Below, in pieces: positions 35,061-44,059 of a stretch of 64,000 bases of DNA. Source of the DNA: Nesterenkonia xinjiangensis (GTDB lineage Bacteria > Actinomycetota > Actinomycetes > Actinomycetales > Micrococcaceae). The notes beneath the pieces are model-generated. The model made no database searches. It saw nothing but the letters and a program-made list of their open reading frames with translations, and was not told the DNA's origin. Position 1 is the first letter of the stretch. Every line of letters starts with the position of its first letter. The stretch spans positions 124,001 through 188,000 of the forward strand of contig NZ_JACCFY010000001.1 of the NCBI RefSeq assembly GCF_013410745.1. The letters run 5' to 3'. The position numbers were made by a program, and so were the translations under genes.

Positions 35061-36011
35061 ATGTTGTACTCGACCACCACGCCCCAGCAGAAGCGCCGGG
35101 CACTGCGCGAGATGCTCGTCCCCGGGGCGGCCCGCCAGTTCCCGGGAACCTTCACCCCGCTCTCGGCCCCGCTGATCGAGGAGAAGGGCTTCGACGGCAT
35201 CTACATCTCCGGTGCGGTGCTGGCCAACGAGCTCGGCCTTCCCGACGTCGGCCTGACCACCCTGACCGAGATCACGCAGCGGGCCGGGCAGATCGCCCGA
35301 GCCACGGACCTTCCCGCCCTGGTCGACGCCGACACCGGCTTCGGCGAGCCGATGAACGTGGCCCGCACCGTCCAGGAGCTCGAGGACGCCGGCCTGGCCG
35401 GCTGCCACATCGAGGACCAGTTCAACCCCAAACGCTGCGGACACCTCGACGGCAAGAACATGGTGGATCTGCAGACCGCCACACAGCGCATCGCGGCCGC
35501 CGCCCAGGGACGCCGTGACGAGGACTTCCTCATCATGGCCCGCACCGACCTGCGCGCCGTCGAGGGCCTCGACGCCGCCGTCGACCGAGCCAAGGCGCTC
35601 GTCGACGCCGGCGCGGACGCCATCTTCCCCGAAGCGATGAAGGATCTCGGCGAATTCGCCACGGTCTGCGACGCGGTGGACGTCCCGGTGCTGGCCAACA
35701 TGACAGAGTTCGGGAAGTCCGCCCTGTTCACCCGCGAGCAGCTCGCCTCCGTCGGCGTCGCGATGGTCATCTACCCGGTGACCTCGCTGCGTTCAGCCAT
35801 GGGGGCCATCGAACGGACCCTGGACACCCTGTCCGCCGACGGCACCCAGGAGGCAGCGGTGAGTCAGATGATGACCCGCGCCCGTCTCTACGAGCTGGTG
35901 GACTATGCGGGATACAACTCCTTCGACGCCGGCATCTTCAACTTCGAGGTGCCTGAGATGCACCGCAGGAACGAGCCCAACACCCGACCCGAGGAGGTCA
36001 CCGATGTCTGA
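35061..36011 (+). CDS. prpB: 2-Methylisocitrate lyase
   Basis: A 316-residue PEP mutase/isocitrate lyase superfamily enzyme splitting methylisocitrate into pyruvate and succinate. LVDADTGFGE supplies the Mg-binding Asp, CHIEDQFNPKRCGHLDGK contains the catalytic Cys loop (KRCGH), and IMARTDLRAVEGLD follows. ATG 35061 lies directly after the prpD stop; the open frame reaches further upstream inside prpD. AAAGGA lies upstream. Confidence 0.96.
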   Translation: MLYSTTTPQQKRRALREMLVPGAARQFPGTFTPLSAPLIEEKGFDGIYISGAVLANELGLPDVGLTTLTEITQRAGQIARATDLPALVDADTGFGEPMNVARTVQELEDAGLAGCHIEDQFNPKRCGHLDGKNMVDLQTATQRIAAAAQGRRDEDFLIMARTDLRAVEGLDAAVDRAKALVDAGADAIFPEAMKDLGEFATVCDAVDVPVLANMTEFGKSALFTREQLASVGVAMVIYPVTSLRSAMGAIERTLDTLSADGTQEAAVSQMMTRARLYELVDYAGYNSFDAGIFNFEVPEMHRRNEPNTRPEEVTDV

Positions 36012-37152
36012 CAACCACGACGCCGAACAGGTCCGCAAGGGACTGGCCGGCGTGATCGCCGACCACACTGCGGTCTCCAAGGTGAATCCGGAGACGAACT
36101 CCCTGCTCTACCGCGGCTATCCGGTCCAGCAGCTGGCCGCCCAGCTGTCCTTCGAGGAGGTGGCCCTGCTGCTCTGGACCGGCGATCTCCCCACCGAGTC
36201 CGAACGGGCGGAGTTCATCGCCTTCGAACGCTCCCACCGGGCGCTCGACGCCCGGGTGAAGGCCGCGATCGACCTGCTGCCCACCGACTGCCACCCGATG
36301 GACGTCGGACGCACGGCCGTCTCGGTCCTGGGGGCCAACCACCCGCAGTCCGAGGACTCCTCCCCCGAGGCGGAGCAGGCCAAGGCCCGGGAGCTCTTCG
36401 CCGCGTTCCCCGCCGTGGTCGCCTATGACCAGCGCCGCCGCCGCGGCCTCGACGTCGTCGAACCGCGCGAAGACCTGGACTACTCGCAGAACTTCCTCTG
36501 GATGACCTTCGGCGAGGAGCAGGCCGCCGAGGTGGTCGACGCGTTCCGCGTCTCGATGGTGCTCTACGCCGAGCACTCCTTCAACGCCTCCACCTTCACC
36601 GCACGTGTGGTCACCTCCACGCTGGCGGATCTCCACTCCGCGGTCACCGCGGCGGTCGGGGCGCTGAAGGGCCCGCTGCACGGCGGCGCCAACGAGGCGG
36701 TGATGCACACCTTCGAGGAGATCGGCATCGACCCGCAGGAGACCCGTGCCGAAGCGGCCACCCGCGCCAAGGCCTGGATGGAGGAGGCTCTGGTCGAGAA
36801 GCGGAAGGTGATGGGCTTCGGCCACCGGGTCTACAAGAACGGCGACTCCCGGGTGCCGACCATGAAGGAGGCCCTCGACGCCATGGTGGCCCACTACGGA
36901 CGGGGCGAGCTGATGGGCCTCTACGACGGGCTCGAAGCAGCGATGGACGAGGCCAAGGGCATCAAGCCCAACCTCGACTACCCCGCCGGCCCGACGTACC
37001 ACCTCATGGGCTTCGACACCGAGATGTTCACCCCGCTGTTCATCGCCTCCCGGATCACCGGGTGGACGGCCCACATCATGGAGCAGCGCGCCGAGAATGC
37101 GCTGATCCGCCCGTTGAGCGCCTACAACGGGCCCGACGAGCGGAGCCTCTAG
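36004..37152 (+). CDS. prpC: 2-Methylcitrate synthase
   Basis: A 382-residue citrate-synthase-family enzyme condensing propionyl-CoA and oxaloacetate. Catalytic His positions are in YAEHSFNASTF and KGPLHGGANEAV, and MGFGHRVYKNGDSR is the third signature. ATG 36004 overlaps the prpB stop by 8 bp. The short length and N-terminus (YRGYPVQQLA) fit PrpC/type II-like synthases rather than housekeeping citrate synthase. Confidence 0.95.
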   Translation: MSDNHDAEQVRKGLAGVIADHTAVSKVNPETNSLLYRGYPVQQLAAQLSFEEVALLLWTGDLPTESERAEFIAFERSHRALDARVKAAIDLLPTDCHPMDVGRTAVSVLGANHPQSEDSSPEAEQAKARELFAAFPAVVAYDQRRRRGLDVVEPREDLDYSQNFLWMTFGEEQAAEVVDAFRVSMVLYAEHSFNASTFTARVVTSTLADLHSAVTAAVGALKGPLHGGANEAVMHTFEEIGIDPQETRAEAATRAKAWMEEALVEKRKVMGFGHRVYKNGDSRVPTMKEALDAMVAHYGRGELMGLYDGLEAAMDEAKGIKPNLDYPAGPTYHLMGFDTEMFTPLFIASRITGWTAHIMEQRAENALIRPLSAYNGPDERSL

Positions 37153-37170
37153 CCCGCTCTCCCTGGCCCC

Positions 37171-37198
37171 GGTCAGACCAGCCGGGTCAGACCAGCGG
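37171..37198. repeat. 14 bp tandem duplication at the 3' end of hutH
   Basis: GGTCAGACCAGCCG and GGTCAGACCAGCGG are adjacent, differing at one base. The second unit carries the hutH stop codon and last codons; the first lies outside the gene. The region separates the convergent prpC and hutH. Confidence 0.7.
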
Positions 37199-38794
37199 AG
37201 CGTCCAGCGCCTCGTCCGCGGCGGCGACGATCTCGCCGTCGCGGACCAGCGCGACGACCGCCTCGATCTCCGGGGCGAGATACCGGTCCGTGCCCGGCCC
37301 CTCGACCCGTGAACGCACCGCCCGACGCACAGCGGTGACCGCCGGCGCGGTGCGCGCCGCCAGCACCCCACCGTCCCGCATGTCCAGGCCGCGGGCCGCG
37401 GTGAGGATCTCCACCGCCAGCACCCGGGTGATGCCGTCCACGGCCCGGCGCAGCTTCAGCCCGGCCGCCCAGCCCATGGAGACGTGGTCCTCCTGCATCG
37501 CGGAGCTGGGGATCGAGTCCACCGAGGCGGGCACCGCCAGCCGCTTCATCTCCGAGACGATGCCGGCCTGGGTGTACTGGGCGATCATGTGCCCGGAGTC
37601 CACCCCCGGGTCATCAGCGAGGAAGGCATTCAGCCCGTGGCTGCGGGAGGTGTCGAGCATCCGATCGGTGCGCCGTTCGGACATCGAGGCGCAGTCCGCC
37701 GCAGCGATCGCCAGGAAGTCCAGCACATAGCCCACCGGTGCGCCGTGGAAGTTTCCGTTGGACTCCACCCGACCGTCGATGGTCACCACCGGGTTGTCGA
37801 TGGCCGAGGCGAGCTCGTAGCCCGCCACCGCCTCCGCATGCGACAGCGTGGAGCGGACCGCACCGTGGACCTGAGGGGCGCAGCGCAGCGAGTAGGCGTC
37901 CTGGACTCGGGTCTGCCGATGGTCACCGCCGCGGGTCTCCGCGATCATCTCGGAGCCTGCCAGCAGTCGGCGCAGGTTCGCCGCGGAGTCAGCCTGGCCC
38001 GGCTGGGGCCGCAGCGTATGCAGGTCCGCGGAGAAGACGGCGTCGGTGCCGCGCAGCGCCTCGACGGTCAGGGCTGTGGCGACATCCGCGGTGCGCACGA
38101 GTCTGCGCAGGTCGGTGACGGCCATCAGCAGCATCCCGAGCATGCCGTCCGTGCCGTTGATCAGCGCCAGGCCCTCCTTCTCCTGAAGCTCGATCGGGTC
38201 GACGCCGGCCTCAGCCAGCACGTCTGCGGCCGGCCGGCGGGCACCGGCGGCGTCGAAGACCTCACCCTCGCCCATCACCGCGAGCGCGCAGTGGGACAGC
38301 GGCGCCAGGTCTCCGGAGCAGCCCAGCGAGCCGTACTCCCCGACCACCGGAGTGATCCCTGCGTTGAGCAGCGCCGCGTACCGCTGGGCGACCTCGGGCC
38401 GCACCCCGGTGCGGCCGGTGGCCATCGTGGAGAGCCGGTTGAGCATCAGCGAGCGGATGACCTCCCGGTCCACCGGCGCGCCGGAGGAGGCGGCGTGGGA
38501 GCGGACCAGCGAGCGCTGCAGCTGACGCCGGCGCTGGGGCGGGATCTGCTTGATCGCGAGCGCACCGAACCCGGTGGAGACTCCATAGTGCGGCAGCGGA
38601 TCCTCAGCCAGGGACTCGATCACTCCGCGGGAGAGGCGCATGGCCCCGACCGCACTCTCCCCCAGCACGACGTCGGCACCATGCCGCGCGACGGCGACGA
38701 CATCCTCCGGGCGCAGCGGCCCTGTCTCCACGGTGATCCTGGCGGGGCCGCCCTGCTGGAGCCTGCCCGATGCCGCTGTCTTCGACGATGTCAT
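37187..38794 (-). CDS. hutH: Histidine ammonia-lyase
   Basis: A 535-residue lyase converting histidine to urocanate. The MIO-forming tripeptide region reads GSLGCSGDLAPLSH: Cys-Ser-Gly instead of the usual Ala-Ser-Gly, a variant I associate with actinobacterial HutH. YGVSTGFGAL carries the catalytic Tyr, and DNPVV with ESNGNFHG are further signatures. It is transcribed away from the iclR-hut operon, with an inverted repeat in between. Confidence 0.96.
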   Translation of the reverse strand: MTSSKTAASGRLQQGGPARITVETGPLRPEDVVAVARHGADVVLGESAVGAMRLSRGVIESLAEDPLPHYGVSTGFGALAIKQIPPQRRRQLQRSLVRSHAASSGAPVDREVIRSLMLNRLSTMATGRTGVRPEVAQRYAALLNAGITPVVGEYGSLGCSGDLAPLSHCALAVMGEGEVFDAAGARRPAADVLAEAGVDPIELQEKEGLALINGTDGMLGMLLMAVTDLRRLVRTADVATALTVEALRGTDAVFSADLHTLRPQPGQADSAANLRRLLAGSEMIAETRGGDHRQTRVQDAYSLRCAPQVHGAVRSTLSHAEAVAGYELASAIDNPVVTIDGRVESNGNFHGAPVGYVLDFLAIAAADCASMSERRTDRMLDTSRSHGLNAFLADDPGVDSGHMIAQYTQAGIVSEMKRLAVPASVDSIPSSAMQEDHVSMGWAAGLKLRRAVDGITRVLAVEILTAARGLDMRDGGVLAARTAPAVTAVRRAVRSRVEGPGTDRYLAPEIEAVVALVRDGEIVAAADEALDAPLV

Positions 38795-38831
38795 GAACTG
38801 AACCTTCCGGTGTTGCCATCTGCTGAAATTC

Positions 38832-38852
38832 GCGTTTCAATAAGTGAAACGC
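38832..38852. promoter_or_regulatory. Candidate operator of the Hut IclR-type regulator
   Basis: GCGTTTCA-ATAAG-TGAAACGC is a perfect 8 bp inverted repeat with 5 bp spacer, between the divergent hutH and iclR genes. A further TGAAA half-site at 38824-38828 may extend it. Confidence 0.6.
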
Positions 38853-38915
38853 ACTCTCGCCGTCTTGGCAAGGCCCGCCGCACGGGCCGGGAACAGAAGA
38901 GGAGATGCCCACAGC

Positions 38916-39695
38916 ATGGCTGAACCGTCGACACGCACTGTGGCCCGCGCGCTGGAGCTGCTGGCCGCCGTCTGCGATGCCGGGGACCTTCCGCTGACCG
39001 ACGCGGCCCGCCGGACCGAGCTCTCCTCCTCCACCGCGCTGCGCCTGCTGCGGACCTTGGAGGGAGCCGGCTTCGTGCGCCGCGACCCGGACGGGACGTT
39101 CCGACCCGGGCTGCGGATCATGCAGCTCGGCGCCCAGGCGCTCAGCTCGGAGTCACTGGTGTCGCTGGCCGCGGACCCGCTGCGCCGTCTCGTCGAAGCC
39201 ACCGGAGAGTCCTGCTACCTCAGCGTGCCGCATCTGCGGGGCGCTCGGGACGGGCACGGGATCTACCTGGCCATGGAGGAGGGCACCCATTCGGTGCGCC
39301 ACACCTCATGGGTGGGCCGGACCGTCCCGTTGGACGGCACCGCCGTGGGCGCGGTGCTGCGCGGCGAGGCCCCGACGGACGGGCCGGAGGCCGGCTACGT
39401 GGTGGTCGAGGACGCCGTCGAGTCCGACGTGACCGCCATCGCCGCGCCGGTGCGCGTGGCCACCTCGGCAGAGACCGGCCCCGGGGCCGGCGCCATCGTG
39501 GCCGCGCTGTCCATCGTCGCCCCCTCCTACCGGATGAGTCCCCAGCGTGCCGCTGACCATGGCCGACTGGTCGCCCAGGAGGCTCGCGGCATCCTGCATG
39601 CCGCCGAGGATCACACACCTCAGGACCACACCGCCCAGGACCACACACCTCAGGACCACACACCTCAGATCCACCTCGAAGAAAGGGATCGCTGA
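38916..39695 (+). CDS. IclR-family regulator of histidine utilisation
   Basis: A 259-residue protein from ATG 38916 (GAGGAG lies 10 bp upstream; the frame opens earlier). The N-terminal winged helix is [46 protein letters not shown]. The C-terminal ligand domain ends with [21 protein letters not shown]. After it comes an unusual tail of four near-identical pentapeptides, D-H-T-(P/A)-Q, at about residues 232-251. It starts the iclR-hutU-yjiH-amidase-hutF-hutI operon, 2 bp before hutU. Confidence 0.9.
   Translation: MAEPSTRTVARALELLAAVCDAGDLPLTDAARRTELSSSTALRLLRTLEGAGFVRRDPDGTFRPGLRIMQLGAQALSSESLVSLAADPLRRLVEATGESCYLSVPHLRGARDGHGIYLAMEEGTHSVRHTSWVGRTVPLDGTAVGAVLRGEAPTDGPEAGYVVVEDAVESDVTAIAAPVRVATSAETGPGAGAIVAALSIVAPSYRMSPQRAADHGRLVAQEARGILHAAEDHTPQDHTAQDHTPQDHTPQIHLEERDR
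39609..39668 (+). repeat. Four 15 bp tandem units encoding the His-rich tail of the IclR regulator
   Basis: Units begin at 39609, 39624, 39639 and 39654; the third and fourth are identical (GACCACACACCTCAG), the first differs at one base and the second at two. Each encodes DHTPQ or DHTAQ. Confidence 0.85.
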
Positions 39696-39697
39696 TC

Positions 39698-41410
39698 ATG
39701 ACCGACGCGACCACCGCTCGCCACGACTCGACCCGACGGATCCGTGCCGCCCGCGGCTCGGAGCTGACCGCGAAGAGCTGGCAGACCGAAGCACCGCTGC
39801 GCATGCTGATGAACAACCTCGACCCCGAGGTCGCCGAGCGCCCCGAAGATCTGGTCGTCTACGGAGGCACCGGTCGCGCCGCCCGCAGCTGGGAGGCCTA
39901 TGACGCCATCGTCTCCACTCTGGCCGACCTCGAGGAGGACGAGACCCTGCTGGTCCAGTCCGGCAAGCCTGTGGGAGTCCTGCGCACCCACCGCTGGGCG
40001 CCGCGGGTGCTGCTGGCCAACTCGAACCTGGTCGGCGACTGGGCGAACTGGCCCGAATTCCGCCGGCTCGAGGCCGAGGGCCTGATGATGTACGGCCAGA
40101 TGACCGCCGGCTCCTGGATCTACATCGCGACCCAGGGCATTCTGCAGGGCACCTACGAGACTTTCTCCGCCGTCGCGAAGAAGATGCACGCCAAGGGCCG
40201 GATCACCGAGCCGACGCTCGCCGGCACGCTCACCGTCACCGGCGGCTGCGGCGGCATGGGCGGAGCCCAGCCGCTGGCCGTGACGCTCAACGGGGGCTCC
40301 TGCCTCATCGTCGACGTGGACGAGACCCGGCTGCGCCGCCGTCAGGCCAAGCGCTACCTGGACGACGTCGAGACAGACCTGGACGCGGCCCTGGCGAAGG
40401 TCGTCTCCGCGCAGCAGGAGCGCCGTCCGCTCTCCGTCGGCTACGTCGGCAACGCCGCCGACGTCTTCCCGGAGCTGCTGCACCGCCACCGTGCCGGAGA
40501 GCTCAGCGTCGACATCGTCACCGACCAGACCTCCGCCCATGACCCCCTGTCCTATCTGCCGGTGGAGCACACGGTGGGCGACTGGGCCGCCGAGGCCGAG
40601 GCCGACCCGGTCGGCTTCACCAAGAAGTCCCAGGCCTCCATGGCCCGCCAGGTCGAAGCGATGGTCGGCTTCCAGGACGACGGCGCCGAGGTCTTCGACT
40701 ACGGCAACTCCATCCGCGACGAGGCCCGCCACGCCGGCTACGAGCGCGCCTTCGAGTTCCCCGGCTTCGTCCCGGCCTACATCCGCCCGCTGTTCTGCGA
40801 GGGCCTCGGGCCGTTCCGCTGGGTGGCGCTCTCCGGCGACCCCGAGGACATCCGGGTCACCGACGAGGCCATCAAGGAGCTCTTCCCGGAGAACGAGCAC
40901 CTGCACCGCTGGATCGACGCCGCACAGAAACACGTGGAGTTCGAGGGCCTGCCAGCACGCATCTGCTGGCTCGGCTACGGCGAACGCCACCAGGCCGGCC
41001 TGCTCTTCAACCGCCTCGTCGCCGAGGGCAGAGTCTCCGCGCCGATCGTGATCGGCCGTGACCACCTCGACTCCGGCTCCGTGGCCTCCCCGTACCGGGA
41101 GACCGAGGCCATGGCCGACGGGTCGGACGCCGTCGCGGACTGGCCGCTGCTCAACGCGCTCACCTCCACCAGCTCCGGCGCCACCTGGGTCTCCATCCAC
41201 CACGGCGGCGGAGTCGGCATGGGCCGCTCCATCCACGCTGGCCAGGTCGGCCTGGCCGACGGCACCGACCTGGCCGCGGAGAAGCTCGAGCGGCTGCTCA
41301 CCAACGACCCCGCCATGGGCGTGATCCGCCATGTCGACGCCGGCTACGACCGCGCCGACGAGGTGGCCGCCGAGCGTGGCGTCCGGGTCCCGATGCGTCC
41401 CCGCGGCTGA
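39698..41410 (+). CDS. hutU: Urocanate hydratase
   Basis: A 570-residue enzyme converting urocanate to imidazolonepropionate with bound NAD. The NAD site region is [20 protein letters not shown], the catalytic Cys region is [16 protein letters not shown], and [16 protein letters not shown] is the C-terminal signature. It begins 2 bp after the regulator stop, so the two are co-transcribed. Confidence 0.97.
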   Translation: MTDATTARHDSTRRIRAARGSELTAKSWQTEAPLRMLMNNLDPEVAERPEDLVVYGGTGRAARSWEAYDAIVSTLADLEEDETLLVQSGKPVGVLRTHRWAPRVLLANSNLVGDWANWPEFRRLEAEGLMMYGQMTAGSWIYIATQGILQGTYETFSAVAKKMHAKGRITEPTLAGTLTVTGGCGGMGGAQPLAVTLNGGSCLIVDVDETRLRRRQAKRYLDDVETDLDAALAKVVSAQQERRPLSVGYVGNAADVFPELLHRHRAGELSVDIVTDQTSAHDPLSYLPVEHTVGDWAAEAEADPVGFTKKSQASMARQVEAMVGFQDDGAEVFDYGNSIRDEARHAGYERAFEFPGFVPAYIRPLFCEGLGPFRWVALSGDPEDIRVTDEAIKELFPENEHLHRWIDAAQKHVEFEGLPARICWLGYGERHQAGLLFNRLVAEGRVSAPIVIGRDHLDSGSVASPYRETEAMADGSDAVADWPLLNALTSTSSGATWVSIHHGGGVGMGRSIHAGQVGLADGTDLAAEKLERLLTNDPAMGVIRHVDAGYDRADEVAAERGVRVPMRPRG

Positions 41411-41438
41411 CCGCAGGGACTCGCGGAAGGCTCACCCC

Positions 41439-42776
41439 ATGGACCGCACAGACGCCACGCACCGGACAGCTCCGACCCGGCCACGAGGCCGCTGGAGGTT
41501 CTTCCTGTACAGCGGGATCGGGATCCTCATGTTCTTCGTGCCGGTCACCCTCGGCGAGACCACCACGATCCCCCTGGACCACCTCGTCTCCGGGCTGCAG
41601 GAGCTGCTCGGAGGCGCCACGGCCTACGTCGCCCTGGCGATCATCCTGGCGGGCACCGTCCGACCCTTCGTGACGGGACGGTGGCGGCAGTCCCCGGCGC
41701 GCACGGTGTTCGCACTGCTGAACATCCTCGGACTGGCCACCAGCATCATGATCGTCACCGGCGCCGGACCGGAGTTCCTCTTCGCCCCGGACCTGGGACC
41801 TTTCCTCTATGAGGCCCTGGTGATCCCGGTCGGCCTGCTGGTCCCGGTGGGCGCCGTCTTCCTGGCGCTGCTGGTCGGCTACGGGCTGATGGAGTACCTG
41901 GGGGTCCTGATGCAGCCGGTGATGCGCCCGCTGTGGCACACCCCGGGCCGATCGGCCATCGACGCGGTCGCCTCCTTCGTGGGCAGCTACTCGCTGGGAC
42001 TGCTGATCACCAACCGGGTGTACACCTCGGGCCGGTACACCGGACGTGAGGCGGCGATCATCGCCACCGGGTTCTCCACGGTCTCGGCGACCTTCATGGT
42101 CGTGGTCGCCCGCACTCTGGACCTGATGCATCTGTGGCTGTGGTACTTCTTCCTGACGCTGGTGGTGACCTATGCGGTGACGGTGATCGTGGTGCGCATA
42201 CCGCCGATCAGCCGGATCCCCGAGGAATACTTCCCGGGGGCGACCCCGCAGCCGGAGGAGCGGATCAGCTCAGGGCGGCTCCGCGCCGCCTGGCGCGCCT
42301 CCGGAGAGTCCCTGGAGGCCGCCCCGGGTGTGGTCCGCAACATGAGCAGGAGTTTCCTCGACGGTCTGCTCATGGCGATGCAGATCCTGCCCTCGATCAT
42401 GTCGATCGGGCTGATCGGGCTGATTCTGGCCACCTTCACGCCCGTCTTCGAATGGCTCGGCTACCTGTTCCTTCCGCTGACCTGGGCCCTGCAGCTTCCC
42501 GACCCGCAGCTGGCCGCCACCGCCTCCGCCCTGGGGATCGCGGAGATGTTCCTTCCCGCCACCCTGGTGGCCGGTCACGAGTCGGAGCTGCTGCGCCTGG
42601 TCATCGGCGTGGTCTGCGTCTCGGGCATCATCTTCTTCTCCGCCCTGGTGCCCTCCGTGCTCGCCACCGAGATCCCGGTGAAGATCTGGCAGCTGGTGGT
42701 CATCTGGGTGCAGCGGGTGCTGCTGACCCTGCTCTTCGCCACTCCCCTGGCCGCACTGATCATAGGAGTCACATGA
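41439..42776 (+). CDS. YjiH-family membrane protein in the hut operon, possible transporter
   Basis: A 445-residue hydrophobic protein from ATG 41439 (GGAAGG upstream). It has about ten membrane segments with two Gate-like halves; GSYSLGLLITNRVYTSGRYTGREAA and GFSTVSATFMVVVARTLDL resemble the nucleoside-recognition/YjiH domain. There is no known biochemical function for YjiH. Its place between hutU and the amidase suggests uptake of histidine or urocanate, which is inference only. Confidence 0.85.
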   Translation: MDRTDATHRTAPTRPRGRWRFFLYSGIGILMFFVPVTLGETTTIPLDHLVSGLQELLGGATAYVALAIILAGTVRPFVTGRWRQSPARTVFALLNILGLATSIMIVTGAGPEFLFAPDLGPFLYEALVIPVGLLVPVGAVFLALLVGYGLMEYLGVLMQPVMRPLWHTPGRSAIDAVASFVGSYSLGLLITNRVYTSGRYTGREAAIIATGFSTVSATFMVVVARTLDLMHLWLWYFFLTLVVTYAVTVIVVRIPPISRIPEEYFPGATPQPEERISSGRLRAAWRASGESLEAAPGVVRNMSRSFLDGLLMAMQILPSIMSIGLIGLILATFTPVFEWLGYLFLPLTWALQLPDPQLAATASALGIAEMFLPATLVAGHESELLRLVIGVVCVSGIIFFSALVPSVLATEIPVKIWQLVVIWVQRVLLTLLFATPLAALIIGVT

Positions 42777-44059
42777 CTGAGACCTCATCCGCCGTCAACT
42801 CACTGATGGCCGCCATCGCCGACGTCGGCACCGATCCACGTCGCGGAGGCTACAGCCGGCCGGTGTGGTCACCGGCCGAGAAGGACCTGCGCGCCTGGTT
42901 CCTGCAGGAGGCCCACGCCCGGGGTCTGGACACCGAGGAGGATCGCAACGGCATCCTCTGGGCATGGTGGGACCTGCCCGCCCCGGCGCGTGCAGAATCC
43001 CTGGAGGGCTCGAGGCGGGGCGCCCTGGTGACCGGCTCCCACCTGGACTCGGTCCCCGGCGGGGGCGCCTTCGACGGTCCCCTCGGAATCGCGTCGGCAC
43101 TGGCCGCCGTGGATGTGCTGCGCACCCGGGAGGCCACCGGCACGCTGCGGCGCCGTCGGGCGCTGGCCGTGGCCGTCTTCCCCGAGGAGGAGGGCTCCCG
43201 CTTCGGCGTGGCCTGCCTCGGGTCCCGGCTGCTGAGTGGCGCCATTTCCACGCAGAAGGCCCTGGCGCTGCGCGACGCCGACGGCGTCACCTTCGGCGAG
43301 GCGGCCCGCGCCGAAGGGCTGGACCCCGCCCATATGGGAGTCGACCCCGAGGCCCTGGCCCGCATCGGGCAGTTCGTGGAGCTGCACGTGGAGCAGGGAC
43401 GCGGGCTGAACTCCCCCGACCACCTCACCGACGGCGCTCCCGCCCTCGCGGTGGGCTCCACCATCCTGGGCCATGGCCGCTGGCGGATCGCCTTCCACGG
43501 TCAGGGCAACCACGCCGGGACCACTCTGATGGCGGACCGCTCCGACCCGATGGTCGCCGCCTCCGAGACGGTGCTCGATGTCCGCCGGCTGGCCAGGACC
43601 CAGCCCCAGGCGCGCGCCACCGTGGGCCGGCTGGAGCCGGTCCCCGGGGGCACCAACGTCATCGCCTCCAGGGTGGACCTGTGGATGGACGTGCGCCACC
43701 CCGACGACGCCGTGACGGCGGGCCTGGTCGAAGACATCTGGCGCCACGCCCAGCAGGCCGCGCTCGGCGAAGGCTGCACTGCGGAGCTGACCGAGGAGTC
43801 CTTCTCCGGGACCGTGCACTTCGACCCGCAGCTGGCCGCCACGCTGACCGAGTCGGTCCGACGCACCGCCCCCACGGCGCCGCTGCTGCCCACCGGCGCC
43901 GGCCACGATGCGGGAGTGCTGGCCTCGGCGGTGCCCACCGGGATGATCTACGTGCGCAACCCCAGTGGCGTCAGCCACGCCCCGGAGGAGCATGTCGAGG
44001 ATGACGACGCCACCCTCGGCGTCCAGGCTCTCGCCGACGCCCTGGAGGAGCTGCTGTGA
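42773..44059 (+). CDS. M20-type amidohydrolase (hydantoinase/carbamoylase family), candidate N-formylglutamate deformylase
   Basis: A 428-residue zinc amidohydrolase. Metal ligands are visible in GSHLDSVPGGGAFDGPLG (His, Asp), EEEGSRF (Glu), ELHVEQGRGL (His) and SHAPEEHVED (His). The dimerisation domain has HAGTTLMADRSDP, as in N-carbamoyl-amino-acid hydrolases and allantoate amidohydrolase. It overlaps yjiH (ATGA) and hutF (GTGA). HutF yields N-formylglutamate, and no classical HutG is present; this enzyme could remove the formyl group. That role is inferred from context. Confidence 0.85.
   Translation: MTETSSAVNSLMAAIADVGTDPRRGGYSRPVWSPAEKDLRAWFLQEAHARGLDTEEDRNGILWAWWDLPAPARAESLEGSRRGALVTGSHLDSVPGGGAFDGPLGIASALAAVDVLRTREATGTLRRRRALAVAVFPEEEGSRFGVACLGSRLLSGAISTQKALALRDADGVTFGEAARAEGLDPAHMGVDPEALARIGQFVELHVEQGRGLNSPDHLTDGAPALAVGSTILGHGRWRIAFHGQGNHAGTTLMADRSDPMVAASETVLDVRRLARTQPQARATVGRLEPVPGGTNVIASRVDLWMDVRHPDDAVTAGLVEDIWRHAQQAALGEGCTAELTEESFSGTVHFDPQLAATLTESVRRTAPTAPLLPTGAGHDAGVLASAVPTGMIYVRNPSGVSHAPEEHVEDDDATLGVQALADALEELL

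Noticed and set aside
39665-41332. 555-codon minus-strand frame opposite hutU
   Set aside because: Shadow of urocanate hydratase; biased Gly/Val/Asp composition.
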